In this document: positions 17,070-26,094 of the stretch, one piece after another
Layout: every line of letters begins with the position of its first letter
Numbering within the stretch: the first letter of the stretch is position 1
Source: DATFDN01 sp963818885
GTDB lineage: Bacteria > Pseudomonadota > Alphaproteobacteria > Acetobacterales > Acetobacteraceae
DNA length: 64,000 nucleotides
Direction of reading: 5' to 3'
Assembly (NCBI GenBank): GCA_963818885.1
Contig: CAWFTP010000003.1
Location: forward strand, 496,001 to 560,000
Made by a program: the position numbers and the translations under genes
Notes under the pieces: model-generated
Told to the model about the DNA's origin: nothing
The model's database searches: none
Seen by the model: the letters and a program-made list of their open reading frames with translations, nothing else

Positions 17070-18446
17070 CTACTCCGCCGCCTTCGCGATCCCCGCGACC
17101 CGTGTGCGGGTCCGCATCGTCACGAACTCCTCCGCCGCTGTCGGGTGGATGCCGATCGTGCGGTCGAAATCGGCCTTCGTCGCTCCCATGCCCACGGCGA
17201 TCGCCAGACCCTGCATGATCTCCGGCGCGTCCTCGCCCAGCATGTGGACGCCCAGCACGCGCTGGGTCGGTTGATCCACCACCAGCTTCAGCACCGACAC
17301 ACGCTGGCGCCCGCTGATCGTGTGGCGCATCGGCGTGAAGCGGGACAGATAGACATCGACCGGCCCGCGCGCCGCCGCCGCCTCCTCGGTCAGCCCGACG
17401 GTCGCGAGCGGCGGGGTCGAGAATACCGCGGTCGGCACGTTGAGCAGGGAGACCGCGCGCTTGTGGCCGCCGAACAGGCTGTCGGCGAGCGCGTGGCCCT
17501 CGGCGGTCGCGACGGGGGTCAGGTTGAGCCGGTCGGTCACGTCGCCGATCGCGAAGACATGCGGCTGGCTGGTCTGCAAATGCTCGTTCACGATCACCGC
17601 GCCCTCCGCATTGCAGGCGATCCGGGCCGCCGCCAGTCCGAGATGATCGGTGGCGGGCCGCCGCCCCGTCGCGAAGAACACGAGGTCAGTGATCACCGCG
17701 CTGCCGTCGCTCAACGCCATGACGCGCGCGTCGCCGTCGGCGGACAGGCGCAGCGGTGTGCAGCTCGAATGCAGGCGGATCCCCTGGTGCGTCAGCGCCT
17801 CCGCCATCGCCTCGCGCATGTCGACGTCGAAACCACGTAGCGGGATGGGCTGGCGGTACACCAGATCGACCTTCGCGCCGAGGGCGGCGAAGATGCCCGC
17901 GAACTCGACCGCGATATACCCGCTGCCGACGACCGCCACCCGGCGCGGCATGACCGGCAGGTAGAATGCGTCGTCGGAGATGATGCCGAGCTCGGCGCCG
18001 GGGACCGGCGGGCGCACCGGATGCCCGCCGGTCGCGATCACGATGTGTCTCGCACGGACGTGCTCCCCGCCGACATCGACCGTATGCGCGTCGGCCAGCC
18101 GCGCACGGGTGTCGTAGATCCGTGCACCGGCGTTCTCCAGCAGCCGGCGATAGATGCCGTTGAGTCGGGTGATCTCCTTGTCCTTGGCGGCGATCAGCTT
18201 CGTCCAGTCATGCGGTCCCTTGCGGATTTCCCAGCCGAAGCCCACGGCATCGTCGGCGAACCCGCCGTACTCGCCCGCCTGCACCAGCAGCTTCTTCGGC
18301 ACGCAGCCCACGTTGACGCAGGTGCCGCCCCAGAACCGCTCCTCGGCGATGCCGACGCGGGCCCCGTATCCGGCCGCGATGCGCGCGCACCGCACCCCGG
18401 CCGAGCCGCCGCCGATGACGAAGAGGTCGAAGTCCATGTGGCGCAT
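17070..18446 (-). CDS. gor: Glutathione-disulfide reductase
   Basis: A 458-residue (455 from the alternative ATG at 18437) flavoprotein disulfide reductase. It has the FAD motif VIGGGSAGVRCAR, the redox-active pair in GGTCVNVGCVPKK, a second Rossmann motif VVGSGYIAVEFAG, GDVTDRLNLTPVA, and the C-terminal HPTAAEE that supplies the catalytic His. The variant CVNVGCVPKK and the absence of a lipoyl dehydrogenase-type ending support glutathione reductase. It regenerates glutathione from its disulfide with NADPH. The ribosome-binding site is weak before both possible starts. Confidence 0.93.
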   Translation of the reverse strand: MRHMDFDLFVIGGGSAGVRCARIAAGYGARVGIAEERFWGGTCVNVGCVPKKLLVQAGEYGGFADDAVGFGWEIRKGPHDWTKLIAAKDKEITRLNGIYRRLLENAGARIYDTRARLADAHTVDVGGEHVRARHIVIATGGHPVRPPVPGAELGIISDDAFYLPVMPRRVAVVGSGYIAVEFAGIFAALGAKVDLVYRQPIPLRGFDVDMREAMAEALTHQGIRLHSSCTPLRLSADGDARVMALSDGSAVITDLVFFATGRRPATDHLGLAAARIACNAEGAVIVNEHLQTSQPHVFAIGDVTDRLNLTPVATAEGHALADSLFGGHKRAVSLLNVPTAVFSTPPLATVGLTEEAAAARGPVDVYLSRFTPMRHTISGRQRVSVLKLVVDQPTQRVLGVHMLGEDAPEIMQGLAIAVGMGATKADFDRTIGIHPTAAEEFVTMRTRTRVAGIAKAAE

Positions 18447-18452
18447 CCCGCT

Positions 18453-18490
18453 GTCCGTGGCCCGGGACTCTGTCGCCTGGGACCACGGAC
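18453..18490. terminator. Imperfect hairpin between the DUF1203 gene and gor
   Basis: GTCCGTGG (18453-18460) pairs perfectly with CCACGGAC (18483-18490), and the inner CCCGG/CTGGG bases extend the stem with one mismatch. It lies in the 70 bases between the DUF1203 stop and the gor start on the minus strand. It could end the upstream transcript or shape the gor leader. No T-run follows. Confidence 0.45.
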
Positions 18491-18516
18491 GGCAAGACGC
18501 GTGGTTCAGACCGTGC

Positions 18517-18990
18517 CTAGCACCGCTCGACCCGGCACAGCATGCAGCCAGGCTTCGCGGTATGGATGTTCACGAACGATGTTCGCGGATCGTCCAGCGC
18601 ACGCCGCAGCGGCAGGTCGATCTCCGTCCCTTCGGCCACATGGCCGAGGTCGTACAGGCACTGATCCTCGGCATCATACGCGCGCACCGAGACCAGCGAG
18701 CCGCGCACGATTTCCGGGATGTGGTTGACCTGCTCATAGCGCGGGCAGGAGCCCGCATGCACGAAGATCGGGCTCGGCGTCCAGTAGACGCCGTGCGGGC
18801 GCGGCAGGTTGTAGGAGCCGAGCAGGACGACCTGCCCCGGCGCCGTGTAACGCAGGCAATGGCGGCACGGGCAGCTTGAATCCGGGCCGGGTGAACGGCT
18901 TCGCAGGTCATTGCCCTGATCGTCGCGCCCGCTCTGGCGGAAGCGTTCGGCGGTGTCGGTCGCGATCGCGATGCAGCGGAAGTCGCTCAT
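18517..18990 (-). CDS. DUF1203 domain-containing protein
   Basis: A 157-residue cytosolic protein matching DUF1203: an FRCIAIATDTAE opening, a CPCRHCLRYTAPGQ stretch with three closely spaced cysteines, then LLGSYNLPRPHGVYW, SPIFVHAGSCPRYE and a final FVNIHTAKPGCMLCRVER. The Cys-rich motifs could bind metal. The function of the family is unknown. It sits between an LLM flavin oxidoreductase and gor on the same strand. Confidence 0.85.
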   Translation of the reverse strand: MSDFRCIAIATDTAERFRQSGRDDQGNDLRSRSPGPDSSCPCRHCLRYTAPGQVVLLGSYNLPRPHGVYWTPSPIFVHAGSCPRYEQVNHIPEIVRGSLVSVRAYDAEDQCLYDLGHVAEGTEIDLPLRRALDDPRTSFVNIHTAKPGCMLCRVERC

Positions 18991-19068
18991 GCTGGCTCCT
19001 GTCGGGTTGCAGGCACCACAGATGCGACTTCGCGCCGCTCTCGGCCATCCGGTCCTTGCGCCGGCTTC

Positions 19069-20293
19069 CTACTCCGCCGCCCGTCATCGTGTCGGCATGA
19101 TGCGTTTGCGCGATCTGCACGGAGTTCGGGCCGAACCTGTCGAGGAAGGGCTGGGTGTCGATCTCCTCGAGCTCGATCTCGCCCGCCAGCACCTTGCGCT
19201 TCCACTCCTCATGCGCCGGGATGTTGGCGTGGAACTCGGGCATCACCTCGCGGGCGAACAATTCGAGGCTTTCGCAGATATGCTCATGCGTGTTGCGGCC
19301 GGCCTGGTTCAGCAGGATCACCGAGTCGATGTTCGAGGTCTCGAACTTGCGCAGCTTGCGCCGGATCGTCTCCGGTGAGCCGACCAGGCCGCCGGAGACG
19401 GCGCGCGCCTGCGCCTCCGGGTTCTCCCGCTTCCACTTGTTATACTCGTCCCACAGGCTGATCGTGCCCGGCCGCGCGCGCTCGCGCCCGCTCGCGCTGT
19501 TGTAGAAGCGCAGCGCGAACTGGAAGAAGGTGATCCCGTCCGCCCGCCTTCGCGCCTCCTCGTCGGTCTCGGCGCACATGAAGTAGGTGACGACAGCGAT
19601 GTTCGGATTGGTCGGATAGTCGGCGAGCTTCTCCAGCCGCTTGGTCATCGCATTGTAGTAGGCGTGCACCCAGGCGAACGCGGCGTCGGCGCTGAGGAAC
19701 TGGAAGCCCAGCGCGCCCATGCCCCGCCTGCCGGCCATCTCGATCGTCTCAAGCTGCGAGCAGGCGACCCAGATCGGCGGGATCGGCTTCTGCACCGGCT
19801 TGGGCAGCACGTTGCGCAGCGGGAACTTGAAATAGGGTCCGTCGTATTCCCAGCCCTCCTGCGTGAACATCGGCATCACGCAGCGCACGCCATCCTCCCA
19901 GACCAGCCGCTTCTCCTCCATCGTGCGGCCGAACCCGCCGAGCTCGGTGACGGAAGCCGACTCGCCGATGCCGAACTCCACCCGCCCGTTGCTGACGAGG
20001 TCAAGCGCGGAGACACGCTCGGCGACGCGCGCGGGATGGTTGGTGGTCAGCTGGATGATGCCGTGGCCGAGGCGGATGTTCCTGGTCCGCTGACTGGCGG
20101 CGGCGAGGAACACCTCGGGCGCAGGGGAGTGCGAGTATTCCTCTAGGAAATGGTGCTCGACTTCCCAGGCGTAGTCATAGCCGAGCTTATCGGCGAGCTC
20201 CACCTGGGTCAGCGCGTTCTGATAAAGCCGGCGCTCGTCATCGACGCCCCACGGCTTGGGCAATTGCAGCTCATAGAAAATGCCAAACTTCAT
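19069..20293 (-). CDS. LLM class flavin-dependent oxidoreductase, probable +1 frameshift at the 3' end
   Basis: A luciferase-like monooxygenase (F420- or FMN-dependent fold). MKFGIFYELQLPKPWG starts the TIM barrel, EVEHHFLEEYSHSPAPEVFLAA and GHGIIQLTTNHPARVAERVS follow, and GSPETIRRKLRKFE closes it. In the literal frame it reads on to a stop at 18908 and overlaps the DUF1203 gene by 83 bases with an uncharacteristic Arg-rich tail. Removing one base in the CCC run near 19080-19082 ends the protein at a TAG at 19069-19071 after MTAAE, giving 407 residues and no overlap. The enzyme probably serves the acyl-CoA cluster at 21.9-24.9 kb or a similar catabolic step; the substrate is unknown. Confidence 0.85.
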
Positions 20294-20383
20294 CGCTCTC
20301 TCCCGTCCCTTCCATCTGCAAGCGTAGTCCGGCCACCCGAGCCGTCAATAACGGCGGCTTCCCCGATCCGTACCTTCACATGA

Positions 20384-21790
20384 TCAATCGTTTTCCATAA
20401 CGGGAGCTTTAGAGAAACGGCGGCAGTTGGCCACAATCTCGATGCCAAGTGCGCGCGTTGCTCCGTCTTCGGTCATGGGCAGGTCTTTGATCGTCAGAAG
20501 ATAACAAAGCGCCTCCATCGCATAGACCGATTTGGCAAAGGCCGGGAATTCGCGGTCATCAATGGGTTCAAAGGCTCCGTGCGCCACCTTGCCGCGAAAC
20601 TCCATGGCCCTCATAAGACTAGGCAGGGCGTCGGCAGGCAGCGCATTGTCCCCAAAGCGCGCACAGACGGCTCCGCGAAGGCGCTCAAAGCGCACCGCGT
20701 GGCTCTCAGTTTTCAGCTGGCTGCGGACCACGCCCACTATACGGTTCTTATAGTTCTTATATCCGAGTCGTTCGGCTTCAGTCCCCGCCACGCTTGCGAT
20801 CCGGTCAATGTCAGCCCTTGAGGCCGCTACGGCGGATGAAGCCCCCGGAATCGCCTCAAGCCACTTACAGGCCATTAGCAGTCGCTCACCGGACATCGTG
20901 CCCTCCAAGCCGAAGGCACCCATCATGAGGTCGGTCGCGTTACGCCATTCTGTGTCCCGCTTGATCCAGGCGCTGAGTGCCTTAACGAGCGCCGCTAGTT
21001 CCTTGTCATCGCGGGCATGGACGAAGGAGTTTGCAACTCGCAAACGGTGCGCCGGCGCCTCTCCGTGCCAGATGTACCGCACCTCATGATCGCCGACGTG
21101 ACTACCGTCCTCGACGGACTTGAGGAAGTCCGCGTGCGACAGCCGTGAAACCTGAATCTCGGACGGGACAAAGCTGAAACCCATCGCAGCTGAGGTGAAT
21201 CCGACTATGCAGCCGACCGCTGTAAGATAGCTGTTGAGATCAGCAGGCTCGTCGAACTCAACCGAATAGCGGACGCCAATTGTTGTGGCCCGCCTGTGGG
21301 GCCAGCGGCCTGAAGCAGTATACCAGACTTTCACTCCAATGCCCGCCATGGCCAGGTCGAACACTGTATTTTCCGCCGTCCGACCGAGCTCGGCATCCGC
21401 GACCGCATCGAACTTCTGATCATGGTGCATGAGAGGTTCAGCGTGCCCGATCGTGAACTGGACCCGGCGCACAGGATCAGCGGCGACCCACGCATCGTCG
21501 CCGATCACTACAACGTTCGAGGTCACGCGATGCGAATGCGATACCCCAAGACCACGCGTATAACTTGTGCTATCGCCGTGCGACGTATTCCGATGCAGCG
21601 AAGCGACACGATTGTCTTCCAGCCGAAGGATGAGTGGATCGTCGGTCTTGAGATTGGTCGATTTGTCGAACGAGTAAAATGTAGCCGATATTTCGTCTGA
21701 GCCGATTTGAAACATACCGGAGGGCGGCTCTCCGCCCGTCTGCTCGCGACAGAAATACTGCCGTCCGACCTCAATAGGATCGCTAGCCAT
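20384..21790 (-). CDS. ApeA-like protein with a C-terminal HEPN domain (candidate anti-phage)
   Basis: A 468-residue protein that is clearly lower in GC than its neighbours (close to 56 percent by eye) and is alone on its strand between unrelated genes. The N-terminal ~230 residues are beta-rich (SGMFQIGSDEISATFYSFDKS and so on), in the manner of ApeA N-terminal domains. The C-terminal ~150 residues are helical and contain FRGKVAHG with Arg399 and His404, an Rx4H motif as in HEPN ribonucleases. The residue after Arg is Gly rather than the usual Asn/Asp/His. ApeA proteins are single-gene defence factors that cut RNA on infection. The match is made from architecture and motif only. Confidence 0.55.
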   Translation of the reverse strand: MASDPIEVGRQYFCREQTGGEPPSGMFQIGSDEISATFYSFDKSTNLKTDDPLILRLEDNRVASLHRNTSHGDSTSYTRGLGVSHSHRVTSNVVVIGDDAWVAADPVRRVQFTIGHAEPLMHHDQKFDAVADAELGRTAENTVFDLAMAGIGVKVWYTASGRWPHRRATTIGVRYSVEFDEPADLNSYLTAVGCIVGFTSAAMGFSFVPSEIQVSRLSHADFLKSVEDGSHVGDHEVRYIWHGEAPAHRLRVANSFVHARDDKELAALVKALSAWIKRDTEWRNATDLMMGAFGLEGTMSGERLLMACKWLEAIPGASSAVAASRADIDRIASVAGTEAERLGYKNYKNRIVGVVRSQLKTESHAVRFERLRGAVCARFGDNALPADALPSLMRAMEFRGKVAHGAFEPIDDREFPAFAKSVYAMEALCYLLTIKDLPMTEDGATRALGIEIVANCRRFSKAPVMEND

Positions 21791-21927
21791 GGCGAGAGAC
21801 TAGCATAGGAAAAGCGTTGCGCCGAATTGAGCTGGTGCGCCTTGACGCGGCAGTTGCGCTTCCCTGATCTAGCCGCGCCGACGTGAACCCACTAGCCTCC
21901 CGGAGAAGCACTTCAGGGGAACCGGCC

Positions 21928-23185
21928 ATGCCGCTCCGCGCCGACACCGACGCCACGACACCGAAATACCTGCGCGACAAATACGCGATCGTCGGGGTGG
22001 GAGAGACGACCTACACGCGCGGCTCGGGCATGACCACGCGCGGTCTCGGCACCTGGGCGGTGCGCAACGCGATGGCGGATGCCGGGCTCAAGAACACCGA
22101 CATCGACGGCATGCTCTCCTACCAGGGCGTCGAATTCCACCTTCGGGCCGATGATCGCGGGCGATCTCGGCATCAGGCTCAACTTCTACATGGACGTGTT
22201 CGGGGGCGGTTCCTCGACCGAGGCGCTGATCGGCATCGCCATCGGCGTGATCGAGGCCGGCATGTGCAAGACGGTCGCGATCTTTCGCGCCATGAACGGC
22301 TATTCGGAGGTGCGGATCGGCGGCACCGGCGCGCGCTCCGCCCCGCCCGTGGTCGGCGACATGTTGCACAGCCGCGCCTATGGCTGGCAGAGCGCCGGGC
22401 AGAGCTTCGCCCCCGCCTTCCTACGCCACATGTACGACTACGGCACCAAGCCGGAGCAGCTGGCGATGGTGAAGGTCGTGCACTCGGAGCACGCCTCGAT
22501 GAATCCGAAGGCGCTCTATCCCAAGCCGGTGACGGTCGATGACGTGCTGAACAGCCGGATCATCTGCAAGCCGCTGCACCTGCTCGATTGCTGCGTGGAG
22601 ACCGACAACGCGACCTGCGTCATCGTCACGCGGGCGGAGCGTGCGCGCGACCTGCGCCACACGCCGGCGCTGATCCGTAGCGTGGTCGGGCGCTGCAACA
22701 AGCCGCGCCTCGACATGCACTACCAGTATGGCCCGATCTCCACCGTCGCCGGCCACTACGCCAAGGATATCATTTGGCCGAACGCGGGTTTGGGGCCGGA
22801 GGACATCGACGCGACCGGCGCCTATGACGCGTTCACCTTCACCACCATGCTGCAGCTCGAGGATTACGGGTTCTGCAAGAAGGGCGACGGCGGCGAGTAC
22901 GTCTCCTCCGGCATCACCCGGCTCGGCGGCAAGCGGCCGAACAACACCTCGGGCGGGCATCTCTGCGAGGGCTACACGCATGGCATGAACATGGTGATCG
23001 AGAACGTCCGCCAGCTGCGCCACGACGTCGACGATTCCTGCCCGATCGGTCCGGACGGCAAGCGCCGGCACACCCACGATCACCGCCCCGGCGGTTGCCG
23101 GCAGGTGAAGGACATCGAGGTGACGGCGAATCTGGGCTGGGCCATGCCGGCGACCGGCTCGGCCATGGTCATGCGGCGCGGCTGA
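21928..23185 (+). CDS. Thiolase-like (lipid-transfer/SCP2-thiolase type) protein, one apparent +1 frameshift
   Basis: From ATG 21928 the opening KYLRDKYAIVGVGETTYTRGS is that of the thiolase/SCP2-thiolase family. The frame breaks at 22133-22136 (after GMLSYQGV) and resumes as STFGPMIAGDLGIR; dropping one base gives 418 residues. The site of the thiolase nucleophilic Cys reads VFGGGSSTEALIG, so no Cys is present. The C-terminal GGxLxxGHxxG motif reads GGHLCEGYTHG, with Tyr in place of His. These changes are found in thiolase-fold retro-aldolases such as Ltp2, which pair with a DUF35 protein. A DUF35 gene follows directly (14 bases). Confidence 0.82.
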
Positions 23186-23199
23186 GGGGAGAGCGGATC

Positions 23200-23721
23200 A
23201 TGGCCATCACCGCCGAATATCTCGGCATGACCTTGCGGCTGAGCGACCTCGACGTGGAGAACCTCGAGTATTTCGGCCACTGCGCGGCGCACGATTTCCA
23301 TCTGCAGCAATGCGAGGAATGCCACCTGCTGCGCTACCCGCCGACCACCGCCTGTCCATGGTGCGCCAGTCCGAAGGCACGGTGGACACCGGTGGAGGGC
23401 AAGGGCGCGGTGCACTCATACACCGAGGTACATCACGCCATCCAGCCGCAGTTCAAGGCATTCACGCCCTACATGGTGCTGCTGGTCGACCTCGACACGC
23501 AGAAGGGCAAGCCCACCGAGCACGAGGCGCTGCGCGTCATCGGCAATCTGGTGACGCCTGACGGCAAGCTCGCCCCGCCCGATCAGGTGCGCACGGTCGG
23601 AATCGGGACGCGGGTGAAGATGGCGTTCACCGACATCGTCGATGGCCTGTCGCTGCCGCAATGGATGATCGACGATGCCGCCCGGCAGCCCGCCACTCCC
23701 TGGCGCTATGGCATCGAATAG
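23200..23721 (+). CDS. Zn-ribbon/OB-fold protein (DUF35), partner of the thiolase-like protein
   Basis: A 173-residue DUF35 protein. A rubredoxin-like zinc ribbon has Cys38, Cys41, Cys52 and Cys55 (CEEC...CPWC). An OB-fold follows, with AVHSYTEVHHAI, PYMVLLVDLD and GTRVKMAFTDIVDG. Family members bind acyl-CoA or assist thiolase-fold enzymes; ChsH2 with Ltp2 in steroid side-chain degradation is the known model. The ATG at 23200 is preceded by GGGGAGAG. The order thiolase, DUF35, CaiB argues for one pathway. Confidence 0.92.
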   Translation: MAITAEYLGMTLRLSDLDVENLEYFGHCAAHDFHLQQCEECHLLRYPPTTACPWCASPKARWTPVEGKGAVHSYTEVHHAIQPQFKAFTPYMVLLVDLDTQKGKPTEHEALRVIGNLVTPDGKLAPPDQVRTVGIGTRVKMAFTDIVDGLSLPQWMIDDAARQPATPWRYGIE

Positions 23722-23731
23722 GGGATACGCC

Positions 23732-24916
23732 ATGAGCGATCACGCCGCCTATACGGGCCTCAAGGTCATCGATCTCAGCCAGGGTGTCGCCGGCCCGTAC
23801 TGCGCCATGCTGCTGGCCCAGCACGGCGCCAACGTCATCAAGGTGGAGCCCATCGAGAACGGCGACTGGGGCCGCATCATCGGGACGCGCTATGGCGATC
23901 AGAGCGCGTATTCGCTGACCGCGAACAACGGCAAGCGCTCGATCGCGCTCAACCTCAAATCCGAGGCGGGACGAGAGGTGCTCTGGCGCCTGACGCGGGG
24001 CGCGGACGTATTCATGCAGGGCTTCCGCCCCGGCGTCATCGACCGGCTCGGCTTCGGCTACCCCGCCGTCGCCGCGGTCGTGCCCTCGATTGTCTATCTC
24101 TCGGTGTCCGGCTTCGGACAGACCGGCCCGCTCGCCGAGCGGCCGGCGATGGACCCGGTGCTGCAAGGCTATACCGGGCTGATCACCGAGAATGTCGGCG
24201 AGGACGGCATTCCGCATCGCGTCCCTATTATCCCCGTCGACATGGCCTGCGCGCTCTACGCGTTCAGCGCCGTCGCGCCGGCGCTCTATGCCCGGCGCGA
24301 CACTGGACGGGGCACGCATATCGAGGCGAGCCTGATGCAGGCCGCCGCCGCGTTCCAGGTCGTGCGCATGCTGCAGACCCATCTGGAAGGGCAGCTACGC
24401 CCGGCCGCGGCGCCGAGCGGCATCTATAGGACCACCGACGGCTGGATCAACGTCATCGTCGCGCGCCAGCACGAGTGGGAGGCGTTGTGCAAGGCACTCG
24501 GCCTCGGCGACCTCGCGAGCAACCCACAATACGCCACGATCGACGGCCGCATCGAGAATGCCGACGCGCTGCGTGCGCATCTGCGCCCGCTGCTCGCCGC
24601 ACAGGACTTCGCGACGCTGTCGGCGCGCCTCGCCGCGCACAAGATCATGCACGAGCGGATCAACACGTACAAGGAGTTCCTCGACCAGCCGCATGTCGCG
24701 GAGAGCGGCGCGATCAGCTGGATCGAGCACCCGCATGTCCCCCAACCCATGCCGCTGCCCAACATCATCGGCGCCGACCCATTCCGCACCGGCGACGCGC
24801 GCGCAAAAGCCCCGCGACTCGGCGAGCACGGCCCGCAGATCCTGCGCGAGCATGGGTATGCCGCCGAGGAGATCGAGGCGCTGGCGGCGAGCCGGGTAAT
24901 CGGGATGCCCGCGTAA
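23732..24916 (+). CDS. CaiB/BaiF family CoA-transferase
   Basis: A 394-residue class III CoA-transferase. It opens GLKVIDLSQGVAGPYCAMLLAQHGANVIKVEP and has the nucleophile Asp141 within AMDPVLQGYTG. The last third carries the family LGEHGPQILREHGYAAEEI. It would move CoA between carboxylic acids without free energy cost, here probably activating or releasing a substrate of the thiolase/DUF35 pair 10 bases upstream. The carboxylate is unknown. An inverted repeat follows the stop at 24942-24961. Confidence 0.92.
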   Translation: MSDHAAYTGLKVIDLSQGVAGPYCAMLLAQHGANVIKVEPIENGDWGRIIGTRYGDQSAYSLTANNGKRSIALNLKSEAGREVLWRLTRGADVFMQGFRPGVIDRLGFGYPAVAAVVPSIVYLSVSGFGQTGPLAERPAMDPVLQGYTGLITENVGEDGIPHRVPIIPVDMACALYAFSAVAPALYARRDTGRGTHIEASLMQAAAAFQVVRMLQTHLEGQLRPAAAPSGIYRTTDGWINVIVARQHEWEALCKALGLGDLASNPQYATIDGRIENADALRAHLRPLLAAQDFATLSARLAAHKIMHERINTYKEFLDQPHVAESGAISWIEHPHVPQPMPLPNIIGADPFRTGDARAKAPRLGEHGPQILREHGYAAEEIEALAASRVIGMPA

Positions 24917-24941
24917 CGCCGAGATACCATCGCAGAGCACG

Positions 24942-24961
24942 GCTGTGAGCTGGATCACAGC
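24942..24961 (+). terminator. Stem-loop after the CaiB gene
   Basis: GCTGTGA (24942-24948) pairs perfectly with TCACAGC (24955-24961) over a 6-base loop, 26 bases past the stop of the CoA-transferase. The sequence after it is GC-rich with no T-run, so termination strength is uncertain. Confidence 0.5.
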
Positions 24962-25089
24962 GTCGTCGGCGGCGCTCGCATAAACTTGGCCTGACCCTTA
25001 GCAGAAGCGATCTTGAAGAATGCGGGGCGCCCAATCGGAGGATGTCGGAACCACGATAGCGAAAAGCCGCTCGCGTGAGGAGGAGACCA

Positions 25090-25539
25090 GTGAAACAGGA
25101 TGCGCGCCGACGGTGGTTGGGGATCGTGGCCTGTTGCGTGGTCTTGCCGCTTTCACTTGGAGGTTGTCCGCCGACACCGCCGCCGCCCGCTAATTTCGGC
25201 ATCAGCGCATCCACAAGGCCGATCGACCCATCACAAGGCACCTTTGAATTGCATATTTCGGGCACAGGGTTCACCAAATTCGGCACGGTCTCCGTGCGTT
25301 ACACAAAAATCCCGAACCTTCCAGGCACGACAGCGGGAAGCGGCAGTCCGACCACCGTGGATGCAAGCGGAAATATTCAATACGCGGAGGCGATGGTCTG
25401 CACCAGCAAAAATCCGATTGACGCGCAGGGCACCGTTTTCATTGTAATGACCGACAACGCATCGGGACACTTCACCGACACCAACATATCAGCGGCGCCG
25501 TGGGTGAACACGACGCCAGGGGTGACGTGCGCCCAATGA
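25090..25539 (+). CDS. Putative secreted lipoprotein of unknown function
   Basis: A 149-residue protein read from the GTG at 25090, which has a strong AGGAGGAG ribosome-binding site. Residues 1-26 form a lipoprotein-type signal: basic RRRW, a hydrophobic LGIVACCVVLPLSLGG, then Cys. A Pro-rich PPTPPPPA linker follows, then Thr/Ser/Gly-rich beta-like sequence of an Ig-like character (FGISASTRPIDPSQGTFELH, then SGTGFTKFG). Base composition is lower in GC than the neighbours. No family is recognised. A surface or exported beta-sandwich protein is plausible. Confidence 0.55.
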   Translation: MKQDARRRWLGIVACCVVLPLSLGGCPPTPPPPANFGISASTRPIDPSQGTFELHISGTGFTKFGTVSVRYTKIPNLPGTTAGSGSPTTVDASGNIQYAEAMVCTSKNPIDAQGTVFIVMTDNASGHFTDTNISAAPWVNTTPGVTCAQ

Positions 25540-25650
25540 GCACCTGGAGGGGCCTGCGGTCGACCTCTTTGGGGCAGGCTGCTCAATGTGAAAGTACCGA
25601 CAACGAGTGCTGCAAGCGCGTGCGTAGAAACCGACGAAGTGGAGGACACG

Positions 25651-26013
25651 ATGACGAACAATGAGTCGTTCCTGAACGAAGAGATCATGGCGCCGTTTCT
25701 GGTGCTTCTCCTAGGAAAGCTCACCGGGTGGAACCTGCCGACCGGAGGCGGCGGCGATCCGACCTATCTGACCGGCGCGCAAACCGAGGCACTGGCTGCG
25801 GAGGGTGTCAGCCTTCTCGCCCGCTATCTTCCCCAGGAGGCTGCTAAAGGGGTGACGTCCGCTGTCGAGCATCTCTCCCGCCCACGTCACGGGAATCGTG
25901 AACAAGCGCTCTTGCACATGGGGGCCCTTGGTGGGGTGCTTCCGTCGCATCCCGGTGCCCCGCCTGGCTGCTGCGTGTCAGAGCCCGGCAGAGGACTTGT
26001 GTGCGTGAGATAG
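25651..26013 (+). CDS. Small hypothetical protein
   Basis: A 120-residue reading frame from ATG 25651, with GTGGAGG about 6 bases upstream. The first 80 residues look coding (MTNNESFLNEEIMAPFLVLL, then GKLTGWNLPTGGGGDPTY), with one short hydrophobic stretch around residues 14-24. The last 40 are Gly/Pro/Cys-rich and may be read-through into the downstream repeat at about 26027. Nothing is recognised. It sits 111 bases after the putative lipoprotein and shares its lower GC, so the two may have arrived together. Confidence 0.4.
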   Translation: MTNNESFLNEEIMAPFLVLLLGKLTGWNLPTGGGGDPTYLTGAQTEALAAEGVSLLARYLPQEAAKGVTSAVEHLSRPRHGNREQALLHMGALGGVLPSHPGAPPGCCVSEPGRGLVCVR

Positions 26014-26026
26014 TCAAATCCGCCGC

Positions 26027-26055
26027 GCTCGCGATGAAAACCGGTCATCGCGAGC
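26027..26055. repeat. Perfect 11-bp inverted repeat between convergent genes
   Basis: GCTCGCGATGA (26027-26037) and TCATCGCGAGC (26045-26055) form a perfect hairpin with a 7-base loop between the small hypothetical gene (stop 26013) and the end of tamB (26095). The flank AAGGCGAAGCAATCC resembles dispersed GATTGCTTCGC-type intergenic repeats. It may work as a bidirectional terminator. Confidence 0.65.
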
Positions 26056-26094
26056 CGAAGGCGAAGCAATCCCCAGCCCACCGGGCGCGCCTCC

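Noticed and set aside
18908..19068. Literal C-terminal tail of the LLM enzyme overlapping the DUF1203 gene
   Set aside because: The tail is Arg/His-rich, reads out of frame through the DUF1203 start, and vanishes when one likely extra base near 19081 is dropped.
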